Origin: JANNVK01 sp031430435
GTDB taxonomy: Bacteria; Acidobacteriota; Blastocatellia; Pyrinomonadales; Pyrinomonadaceae
Direction: 5' to 3'
DNA length: 64,000 nt
NCBI GenBank assembly: GCA_031430435.1
Contig: JANPBM010000044.1
Coordinates: 19,589 to 83,588 of the forward strand
The notes under the pieces were generated by a model. It was given only the letters and a program-made list of their open reading frames with translations, did no database searches and was not told the DNA's origin. The translations under genes were made by a program, and so were the position numbers. Position 1 is the first letter of the stretch; each line of letters begins with the position of its first letter. This document shows, in pieces, positions 35,855-43,122 of this stretch.

Positions 35855-36382
35855 TCACTTTGCCGGGCTTCGACTGCGGGTAAATTCGGCTTTCGTAACG
35901 GCGTAAAAAAAGCATTCCATTTCGTAGTGTTTTTCAACTTTCTCGCGTTTCATTCCGAGCTTTTCCATAATTCGCCATGAACCTGTATTGGCAGGCGAAG
36001 CAACGGCGACGATTCTTTCTAAATCGGCAACATTAAACCCGTAATTGAGCCAAGCGGTTGCCGTTTCAAAACCGATTCCGCGTTTCCAAAACGGCTGAAT
36101 CATTCCGTAACCGACTTCAATTTCTGACGTTTCGCCCAACGGTTGAAGCCCGCTCCAGCCGATCATTTCGCCGGTTTCTTTCCAAATCATCGCGTTCATT
36201 CCAAAGCCGTATTTTTCGTAACAATCGATATAAAAATCAAGCCGTTTCGTGATTGCTTCGGGGTTTTGCAAAATTCGTCCGCCGAGATATTCGATAACCT
36301 CGTCTTCGGAACGTAATTCGATCAGTTTTTCTAAATCATCGTGTGTAAATTCGCGGTGAATCAATCTTTCAGTTTCGAGCAT
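35855..36382 (-). CDS. GNAT N-acetyltransferase, RimJ/RimL type
   Basis: About 175 residues from the ATG at 36382 (METERLIHREF), where family members start; the upstream extension is not conserved. Features: LRSEDEVIEYLGG, GMNAMIWKETGEMIGWSGL, EVGYGMIQPFWKRGIGFETATAWLNYGF and ASPANTGSWRIMEKLGM. Acetyltransferase of RimL fold, substrate unknown. Forms a tandem duplicate with the next gene and overlaps it by about 14 bases. Confidence 0.85.
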   Translation of the reverse strand: MLETERLIHREFTHDDLEKLIELRSEDEVIEYLGGRILQNPEAITKRLDFYIDCYEKYGFGMNAMIWKETGEMIGWSGLQPLGETSEIEVGYGMIQPFWKRGIGFETATAWLNYGFNVADLERIVAVASPANTGSWRIMEKLGMKREKVEKHYEMECFFYAVTKAEFTRSRSPAK

Positions 36383-36875
36383 ATTTTTCTTTTGTAATCG
36401 TGTAATGAACCAAATCCGTGCCGTAATAATAGCCGATGTGGTCAAAAGTCATTCCGATTTTTTTCATCACGGCTTGCGAACCTTCGTTTTGCGGGTTCGC
36501 ACACGCGACAATTTTATCTAAATTCAATTCGTTAAAACCGTATTGCAAGCAAATTTCCGCCGCTTCGGATGCAAAACCTTTTTTCCAATGTTTTGCCGAA
36601 ATCGCGTAGCCGACCTCAATTTCGTTTGTTTCGGTCAAAATCCAAAGTCCGCACCAACCGATAAACTCGTTTGTTTCCTTTAGGATAACGGCACAAAGAC
36701 CAATTTTATCCGATTCCCATTTGGACGAAACCAGTTTCACCCAATTTTCGGCTTCACGGCGATTTTGCGTTTCACGGATAAATTTCATCACATCGGCATC
36801 GGAACGCATCGCAAAAACCGCGTCAATATCGTCTTCGTTCATCGGACGTAAAAATAATCTGGCTGTTTCAAGCAT
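36369..36875 (-). CDS. GNAT N-acetyltransferase, RimJ/RimL type (paralogue)
   Basis: About 168 residues from the ATG at 36875 (MLETARLFLRPM). Same architecture as its neighbour: MRSDADVMKFI, CAVILKETNEFIGWCGLWILTETNEIEVGYAISAKHWKKGFASEAAEICLQYGFNELNLDKIVA, NPQNEGSQAVMKKIGM. The pair shares order and wording of motifs, indicating local duplication. Confidence 0.85.
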   Translation of the reverse strand: MLETARLFLRPMNEDDIDAVFAMRSDADVMKFIRETQNRREAENWVKLVSSKWESDKIGLCAVILKETNEFIGWCGLWILTETNEIEVGYAISAKHWKKGFASEAAEICLQYGFNELNLDKIVACANPQNEGSQAVMKKIGMTFDHIGYYYGTDLVHYTITKEKYARN

Positions 36876-36885
36876 AGTTAAAAAG

Positions 36886-36995
36886 TTTAACGCAAAGTCG
36901 CAAAGTCGCAAAGTTATCTGCACTTAAATCGTATTTTGAGTGATTCAAATACGGGAAAACTTCGCCGTTCCGCGTCTTTGTAACTTTGCGTTAAA
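36886..36995. repeat. Word-built inverted repeat (GCAAAGT words)
   Basis: The 20-base arm starting TTTAACGCAAAG at 36886 matches the reverse complement of 36976-36995 at 18 of 20 positions. A nested stem CGTATTT/AAATACG sits between. Tandem CGCAAAGT words make up the left arm. It lies between the divergent GNAT and WcaJ-like genes. Confidence 0.7.
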
Positions 36996-37027
36996 ATACT
37001 TCTACGCTTTAGTTTATACAACTTTGC

Positions 37028-38557
37028 GTGATAATCTTGAACCGAAAAATGCAATCTGAAATTCAAACAAAATCCGTTGGAAGAATGCCGAGTTGGATAA
37101 TGCCGAGTATTAAATTCGGTATTTTGCTGACTGATGGTTTGCTCGCGGTTCTGTGTTTTATGATTGCGTTTGCGTGGCGTGAAAATGATGCTTTTTTTCA
37201 ACTGAATTCGTGGAATTGGGCGCGTGAATTTTCACCTTACGGCGTACTTTTACCGTTTGTTGCGGCGATTAGAATTATCACCTTCAAAACACAGGATTTA
37301 TACCGTTTGCGTGGTGAATTTTCGTTTTTCGACGACGCGGTAAAAGTTTTCAAAGCAGTTTCAATCGGCACGCTTTTGATGGTTGCAACGGCTTTTTTGT
37401 ATCGCGGCGGATTTGAATTCGGTGATTTTTCATATTCACGTTTAGTCTTTGCAGCGGATTTTGCATTTGCATTCTTAGTCTTTTGTTTATTTAGATTTAC
37501 GGTGCGATTTGTGCAGATTTTGGCACGCAAAAATTCGATAAATTTGATTCCGACGTTGGTTGTCGGCAACGGACGCGAAGCCGAAATTGTCATCAATGAA
37601 ATGCAGACGAAACGCGAACTCGGTTATCGAGTAATCGGCGTAGTTTCCGATTCACGATTCACGATTGACGATTCACGGTTTTGCGATATTCCGATTGTCG
37701 GAACGCTTGATAATTTGCCTGAAATCGTTGTCGAAACAGGTGCGAGCGAAGTAATTATCACCGAACAGAATGTTTCGAGCGAGGTTTTATTCGATGTAAT
37801 GATGCGTTGCGGACGGCGAAAAGGCGTGGAATTTAAACTCGCGCCGAATTTATTTGACAGTTTGCCGAGAAAAACAAATGTCGAACAAATCGGAAGTTTA
37901 CCGATGATTCAACTTTTTCGCCAACCGCTTTCGCCCGTTTCGCAATTCGTCAAACGGCTCGAAGATGTAATAATCGCTTTATTTACAACAATTATACTTT
38001 CGCCGTTGACAATTTTAATCGCAATTTTAATCAAACTCGATTCAAAAGGAAACGTTTTTTACAAGCAAAAACGAGTCGGCATGGACGGCAGACAATTTTC
38101 GTTTTATAAATTTCGGACGATGCAAGCCAACAACGATGACAGCGAACATCGCGAATATCTAAAAAATTACATCGCCGGCGAAGCGGAAAATATCGGCGAA
38201 GAAACTGTTTTCAAACTCGACGATGCTCGCGTAACCCGAATCGGCAAACACCTGCGTCGATTGAGTTTAGACGAACTGCCGCAAATATTTAACGTTCTTC
38301 GCGGAGAAATGAGCATTGTCGGTCCGCGTCCGCCAATCCCGTACGAGGTCGAAGAATACAACGCCACGCAACGCCGCAGACTCGATATGAAACCCGGAAT
38401 TACAGGTTTGTGGCAAGTGTCGGGGCGAAATCGGCTGACGTTTGATCAAATGCTCACGCTTGATGTTTTTTACATCGAAAATTGGTCGCTGTGGCTCGAT
38501 CTAAAAATAATTCTGAAAACAATTCCGGCGATGATTCGCGGCGACGGAGCGAAATAA
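37028..38557 (+). CDS. Exopolysaccharide polyprenyl glycosylphosphotransferase, WcaJ-like
   Basis: 509 residues. Four to five N-terminal helices, a CoA-binding-like Rossmann region (TLVVGNGREAEIVINEM), a further helix near 310 (VIIALFTTIILSPLTILIAILI) and the catalytic Bac_transf domain: YKQKRVGMDGRQFSFYKFRTM, LRRLSLDELPQIFNVLRGEMSIVGPRPP and MKPGITGLWQVSGRNRLTF. It loads a sugar-phosphate onto undecaprenyl phosphate to start polysaccharide assembly. The start is uncertain: GTG at 37028 or ATG at 37049. A short word repeat (DSRFTIDDSRF) lies at ~210. Confidence 0.9.
   Translation: MIILNRKMQSEIQTKSVGRMPSWIMPSIKFGILLTDGLLAVLCFMIAFAWRENDAFFQLNSWNWAREFSPYGVLLPFVAAIRIITFKTQDLYRLRGEFSFFDDAVKVFKAVSIGTLLMVATAFLYRGGFEFGDFSYSRLVFAADFAFAFLVFCLFRFTVRFVQILARKNSINLIPTLVVGNGREAEIVINEMQTKRELGYRVIGVVSDSRFTIDDSRFCDIPIVGTLDNLPEIVVETGASEVIITEQNVSSEVLFDVMMRCGRRKGVEFKLAPNLFDSLPRKTNVEQIGSLPMIQLFRQPLSPVSQFVKRLEDVIIALFTTIILSPLTILIAILIKLDSKGNVFYKQKRVGMDGRQFSFYKFRTMQANNDDSEHREYLKNYIAGEAENIGEETVFKLDDARVTRIGKHLRRLSLDELPQIFNVLRGEMSIVGPRPPIPYEVEEYNATQRRRLDMKPGITGLWQVSGRNRLTFDQMLTLDVFYIENWSLWLDLKIILKTIPAMIRGDGAK
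37649..37680. repeat. In-frame word repeat inside the WcaJ-like gene
   Basis: GATTCACG appears three times with a GATTGACG variant within 32 bases, encoding DSRFTIDDSRF. It looks like the intergenic word repeats of this window but keeps the frame. It falls between the Rossmann region and the next strand. Confidence 0.6.
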
Positions 38558-38568
38558 ATTGGATAATA

Positions 38569-38982
38569 CTATAAGTTTTCGTAAGCTCTTTCAATAAATT
38601 CCAAATAAAATAATTCTATATCCAATGATTGCAAAGCACATTTTAAAACATCTTTTTTGAGATCATAAGGCAATTCATTTTTTAGCAAGATAACATTGTC
38701 CACAATTTTGGAATTTAAAATACTTGAATCAATTTCGTAAACTTCATCTAATTCTACCCAAGTATCCGAATTAAACCAACAAGTGTTTTTTGGCAGAAAG
38801 TAGTTTGCGGGTTTATCTTTGATTTGGCAACCTTTGTTCATACCTTTCCGATGTATTTTTGAGGTAGTTTTAACCGCAAGATAGTTTGTGCCAAAATCAG
38901 ACAAAATTATTATTAACTTGTCGAGAGTTGTACCGTCTGCAAATTGAAATTGTTTGTCGTAGAGAATTGCTCCGCAGTTCAT
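38569..38982 (-). CDS. Putative toxin of a Panacea (PanAT-type) pair
   Basis: 137 residues. It begins MNCGAILYDKQFQFADGTTLDKLIIILSDFG, with VKTTSKIHRK and NTCWFNSDTWVELDEVYEI, which resembles PemK/MazF-like SH3-barrel toxins by spacing only. Its ATG overlaps the TGA of the upstream Panacea antitoxin (ATGA), the usual coupled layout of these pairs. It is AT-richer than its neighbours. The fold assignment is tentative. Confidence 0.6.
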   Translation of the reverse strand: MNCGAILYDKQFQFADGTTLDKLIIILSDFGTNYLAVKTTSKIHRKGMNKGCQIKDKPANYFLPKNTCWFNSDTWVELDEVYEIDSSILNSKIVDNVILLKNELPYDLKKDVLKCALQSLDIELFYLEFIERAYENL

Positions 38983-39542
38983 TTATAGTTTTCCAAAAAG
39001 ACTTTCCTTTCTTCCGCAATATGCAAAATAGTTTGTTTTTGAGTTTCGTTAAGTTTAATCAGTTCATATTCATAAGGAATTTCCGCATGTTGTTTGTCTT
39101 CTTCAACCCAAACTTTAAACCATGGCATACCTTCTTTGTGGGTATATTCCTCCATTTCATTTCCTGTATCTAACATAAATCGCTCTGAAATATCTTTGAG
39201 CAATGCTATTTCTCTTCTCGTAAAGTATTTTTCTTCAAATGCTTTTTTACTTTTGAAAGAAATCGTTTCAAAACCACCTTTTTCAATTTTCTTTTCAACT
39301 ATAAAATGATCATTAAATTCTTGCTCATTTGAATCAATAGCATTGTGAAGTTCTTTTGGCACAGGACCCATTTTCCAAGCATAGTATTCATAGTTTGTAA
39401 CACTTCTGCCTGTTTCCTTAAAATGTTCAAAGTCTAGAATATAAAGCAATTTGTACATTTTCTTTTTATTGCAGAGCGAAGTATGCTCCAAGAAATATGT
39501 AATAGCATTAAATGCTTTTTCTTTTTTGTGGTTAATAATCAT
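38979..39542 (-). CDS. Panacea/SocA-domain antitoxin (DUF4065)
   Basis: 187 residues from the ATG at 39542, which has AGGAG 8-10 bases before it; a longer frame reaches 39587. Panacea features: AFNAITYFLEHTSLCNKKKMYKLLYILDFEHFKETGRSVTNYEYYAWKMGPVP near the N-terminus, then ALLKDISERFMLDTGNEMEEYTHKEGMPWF. Panacea domains neutralise many unrelated toxins. The gene overlaps the small downstream gene by four bases. AT-rich composition suggests transfer. Confidence 0.88.
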   Translation of the reverse strand: MIINHKKEKAFNAITYFLEHTSLCNKKKMYKLLYILDFEHFKETGRSVTNYEYYAWKMGPVPKELHNAIDSNEQEFNDHFIVEKKIEKGGFETISFKSKKAFEEKYFTRREIALLKDISERFMLDTGNEMEEYTHKEGMPWFKVWVEEDKQHAEIPYEYELIKLNETQKQTILHIAEERKVFLENYK

Positions 39543-39758
39543 TATAATTTTCTCCTGATAATAGTTGGTATTATCGGTAGTAAACACAAAGCTGTTTCAC
39601 AAATGACACAACTTTCCATTATTATAGCTTATATTCCGGGTTATTTCCAGAAATCTGCGTTTTAATAAAAAATTTATTTGACGAATTAAAATTTTAGGAG
39701 TAACCTCATCAATTATTGAGATTGTGAAACTTTTCTCAATATCGAAAAGGAGAAAAAA

Positions 39759-40961
39759 ATGTCGAAGAAAATTTTGGTTATCGGCGGCGGACACGGCGGA
39801 CTTTTTACGGCTTTGGAAATGGTCGGAAGCGGTGAGGTAACACTCGTCAGCGACACGGATTATTTTTGTTTCAAACCTTTGCTTTACGAATATCTGAGCG
39901 GCGAAGTTGAAGCGTGGCACATTGCTCCGTATTACAAAGAATTGTTTGACAATGAGATAAATTTTATCAAAGCAAAGGTTGAAAACATTGACTTTACGGA
40001 AAATGAAGTAAGACTTTCAAACCGAAAAGAGGCGATAAATTACGACGTTTTGGTGTTGGCTGTCGGCGGTGTAACAAATTTTTGGAACGTTGAAGGCGCG
40101 GAAGAGTTCGCGTTACCGTTTCGCAATACTGCCGATACGGACGAGCTTCGCAAGCGGATGATTTCCGCAGTTGACGCGATTTCGCCGACTGTTGCGACCG
40201 ATTTAACTTTTGCGATTGTCGGCGGCGGAGCAAGCGGTGTCGAACTGGCAACAAAAATGTCCGATTTGCTTTTCGACGCTTATCGGCAACGCGGTTTACA
40301 AGGCGAACCACGCATAATTTTATTGGAAACAGGCGACAGATTAGTTCCCGGAATGGGCGATGATATGCTCGAAATCGTCAACAAGTCTCTGCGTAATTGC
40401 AAGGTTGAGGTTCAGACAAAAACTCGTGTTTTAGAAGTCAAATCCGGCGGCATAATTTCCGAATTCGACGGCAAACAAACCGAAACAAAAGTTGCGGGAA
40501 CAATTTGGGTCGCGGGCGTAAAGCCGAATCCGCTGCTTGAAACGCTTGATTTAGAGAAGAATAACATCGGATTGGTTTTGGCGGAAGCGACTTTGCAGGC
40601 GAAAGGAAAGGAAAATGTTTTTGTGCTTGGCGATATTGCTTTTGTCGAAAACGTTGCTCCGGTTTTGCTCGGAACAGCACAACTTGCCAACCAAGAAGCA
40701 ACGCTTGTAACTGCCAATATTAAGCTGTTTTTGAACAATAAACCTTTGAAAACAAAGCGGTTTGAAGAACTTGGCGAAGCCTTGAGTTTGGGAACTGAAA
40801 ACGCGGCGGTTTTGGTTGCCGGAAACGCGGTCAGCGGCGATATTGCCAGAAAGGCGCGTTTTGCGCTTTACAGTTCGCGGCTGCCGACGTGGCATCATCG
40901 CTTAAAAGTCGGCTCGGATTGGTTTTTTAACGGCACAAGTCCGAATTCGATCGGGCTTTAG
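39759..40961 (+). CDS. NAD(P)/FAD-dependent oxidoreductase, type II NADH dehydrogenase-like
   Basis: 400 residues. FAD site KILVIGGGHGGLFTALEM at the N-terminus, FKPLLYEYLSGEV, then the second dinucleotide site FAIVGGGASGVELATKM, and ENVFVLGDIAF near the end. Length and motifs fit NDH-2-type quinone reductases that oxidise NADH without pumping protons. AAAGGAG lies just before the ATG. It converges with the YkvA-family gene. Confidence 0.85.
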   Translation: MSKKILVIGGGHGGLFTALEMVGSGEVTLVSDTDYFCFKPLLYEYLSGEVEAWHIAPYYKELFDNEINFIKAKVENIDFTENEVRLSNRKEAINYDVLVLAVGGVTNFWNVEGAEEFALPFRNTADTDELRKRMISAVDAISPTVATDLTFAIVGGGASGVELATKMSDLLFDAYRQRGLQGEPRIILLETGDRLVPGMGDDMLEIVNKSLRNCKVEVQTKTRVLEVKSGGIISEFDGKQTETKVAGTIWVAGVKPNPLLETLDLEKNNIGLVLAEATLQAKGKENVFVLGDIAFVENVAPVLLGTAQLANQEATLVTANIKLFLNNKPLKTKRFEELGEALSLGTENAAVLVAGNAVSGDIARKARFALYSSRLPTWHHRLKVGSDWFFNGTSPNSIGL

Positions 40962-40963
40962 CG

Positions 40964-41035
40964 CGAAGACAGTGTGACGAAGAGAGCGATAACGGGGAAA
41001 ACCTCACTGTCGCTCCGTCTCACGCTCTCACAATC
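40964..41035. repeat. Word-built inverted repeat between convergent genes
   Basis: CGAAGACAGTGTGACGAAGAGAGCG-type words from 40964 are mirrored by CTCACTGTCGCTCCGTCTCACGCTCTCAC up to about 41030. It fills the whole gap between the NDH-2 stop and the YkvA stop. Confidence 0.55.
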
Positions 41036-41522
41036 GATCATCGGGAATTTCAACCAAAATATTTCCCTTTCTATTCTTAATCGAATCCATAATTTTGCCC
41101 GCCGAACCCATTTCCACCCGCGACGACAAAACCCGCGAAACTCTTTTCGGCAAAATGCTCGGCGCAATGCTTGCAATCGAATTTGCCAGCGAAACAATGT
41201 CGCCGCCGCCGTCCCAATGTTCGCGGACAACGGTTTCATCCGTTCGATTCAAAAGTCGCAACAACGTCAATGCGACAACGTAAATATCGTCAACCTGCCC
41301 GATAAAAGGAAAAACGTCGGGGATAAAATCAATCGGCGAAATGACATAAATAATCGCCGCCGCAAACAACGCTTTTTCGGTAATCGGCACACGATTATCA
41401 ATCAAAAGTTTGCCCATCAATTTGACCATATTCGGCAAAAACATCAGTAAATTCTTCATTCGCCCTTTGACCTGCAATTTTCCTTCGCGTTCGACTTTCA
41501 CAATTTTTGTTGATTCGCTCAT
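41028..41522 (-). CDS. YkvA family (DUF1232) protein
   Basis: About 164 residues from the ATG at 41522, preceded by AAGGAAAT. The DUF1232 core is PITEKALFAAAIIYVISPIDFIPDVFPFIGQVDDIYVVALTLLRLL, a membrane-associated hairpin. A C-terminal stretch (SIASIAPSILPKRVSRVLSSRVEMG) is amphipathic. Function unknown. Confidence 0.85.
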   Translation of the reverse strand: MSESTKIVKVEREGKLQVKGRMKNLLMFLPNMVKLMGKLLIDNRVPITEKALFAAAIIYVISPIDFIPDVFPFIGQVDDIYVVALTLLRLLNRTDETVVREHWDGGGDIVSLANSIASIAPSILPKRVSRVLSSRVEMGSAGKIMDSIKNRKGNILVEIPDDRL

Positions 41523-41611
41523 TTTTAATTTCCTTTTTACCGACAAATTCGAGTCTAAACAAGACCGTGCGTTAGAGCAAGTTTATATTGAAAAAGTTGC
41601 ACTAAGTTTAT

Positions 41612-43114
41612 TTATTTTTGCCCGATACTTTTTGTGCGTTTCAAACCGATAAACAGCCAAATCCCGAGTGCCGCAACAATCGAATTTCCCAACGCAATCA
41701 ACATCAAAAACAAATCGCGGATATATTTTCCCGCCCAGTCGAGAAAATGCCCTTTGTGCAAATAATCAAACGTCAAATCTTCCCATTGAGCAATTCCATC
41801 GTTAATTTTCAACGCCAATTTTCCGCTCGAAGTATCGACATAAACTCTCTCGTTTGAATTTTCGGCGTATTGAATTTTCATTGCCGGCAAGCGTTTTAAG
41901 ATGAAACCATATTCGCCGCCAAATTTTGTAATCGGCGTAACGTCAATTATTTGTTTGTTTCCGCTGAATTTTTCAGCTAAAAACTTTGCATATTCAACCT
42001 CGCCGTTTTCCAAAATTTCACCTGATTCGGCGTTGAAATATAAGATACTTTGATCGGTTTTCAACGTGCGATAAGACATTTTGTCATTGAATCCGACCAA
42101 CGAAATTGAAACCGTTTCGGCTTGATTTTTGATGATTTCAGTCAAAGAAATTTTTATTCGTTCAGCCTTGTAAGTGCTTGCGTAAGATATTTTTGCGTCT
42201 TTACCTAAATTAGCTTTCGCCCACAGATGAAACATTCCGCTGGATGACCACGCGAGTAAAAAAACTGAGACAATTACCCCGATCGAGCGATGATATTTTC
42301 GCAAAAGCGACCGCGAAGTTTCAAATTTATTTTTGCCGTAACTTCGCCAAAACAACCCGTAAACAATCAAACCGCTCAACGCCGTAAAGGAAACCAACGA
42401 CATAAAAATCGCGACAACAATTTGCCGCGTCAGATTTGGCATTCCGGCAAATTCGAGGTTGTGAAAATTTATAAAAGTCCATTGCAGCCAAGATTTACGA
42501 GTGTCAATCAACGTTCCGAGTTTTGACGAACTTGTATCAACGTAGGCTTTCATCCCATCGCCGCGTTCAAATGCAACTTCGTAAACAGGCAACAGACGAT
42601 TGACGGCTTTGTATTCAAAATCAAAATCCGTGATAACTTTCGCAGATTTTATTTCCGCTTTTTTCTCATCCGCAAAATATCTTGCAAGATATTCCGCGTA
42701 TTTTTCATCGCCATCCGCGAGTTTTTCGCCCGTCGAAACGCTCAAATAAATCGGCGGTTCGGCGGAAATCGCATCCGAAATAATACTCGAATGACAACTT
42801 TCACCTTCGCCTTCTTTTGGCTGAAACATCGTAACTTCTTTGTTTTGAGGCAAAATCTGATAAAAACTGTCGCCGTTGAAACTAACAATATTAAAACCGC
42901 CAAAAGTCTTGATATTATTTTTTGCTAAAGATTCTTTCAGCGAAACTTTGAAATTGTCGGCTTCAAGCGGCGTTAATTTCAACATATTTTGTGTTGGTCG
43001 CGGTTGTGTCCAAGACATAATCGGATGCAAAAATCCGGTCAAACTCCATGCAAAAACTGCCAAACACGCCACGATTCCAAACCACTTGTGAAATAAATAA
43101 AATTGCTTTTTCAT
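41612..43114 (-). CDS. PepSY-associated transmembrane protein
   Basis: 500 residues. Starts with LFHKWFGIVACLAVFAWSLTGFLHPIMSW, typical of PepSY_TM proteins, with further helices near 235, 285 and 470. Two periplasmic PepSY-like regions each end in a VYVDTSSGKL-type strand (YVDTSSSKLGTL, YVDTSSGKLALK). Several relatives reduce iron or act beside siderophore receptors. AAGGGG sits before the ATG. It starts 8 bases after the TonB-dependent receptor gene, so they form an operon. Confidence 0.88.
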   Translation of the reverse strand: MKKQFYLFHKWFGIVACLAVFAWSLTGFLHPIMSWTQPRPTQNMLKLTPLEADNFKVSLKESLAKNNIKTFGGFNIVSFNGDSFYQILPQNKEVTMFQPKEGEGESCHSSIISDAISAEPPIYLSVSTGEKLADGDEKYAEYLARYFADEKKAEIKSAKVITDFDFEYKAVNRLLPVYEVAFERGDGMKAYVDTSSSKLGTLIDTRKSWLQWTFINFHNLEFAGMPNLTRQIVVAIFMSLVSFTALSGLIVYGLFWRSYGKNKFETSRSLLRKYHRSIGVIVSVFLLAWSSSGMFHLWAKANLGKDAKISYASTYKAERIKISLTEIIKNQAETVSISLVGFNDKMSYRTLKTDQSILYFNAESGEILENGEVEYAKFLAEKFSGNKQIIDVTPITKFGGEYGFILKRLPAMKIQYAENSNERVYVDTSSGKLALKINDGIAQWEDLTFDYLHKGHFLDWAGKYIRDLFLMLIALGNSIVAALGIWLFIGLKRTKSIGQK

Positions 43115-43122
43115 ATTTCCCC

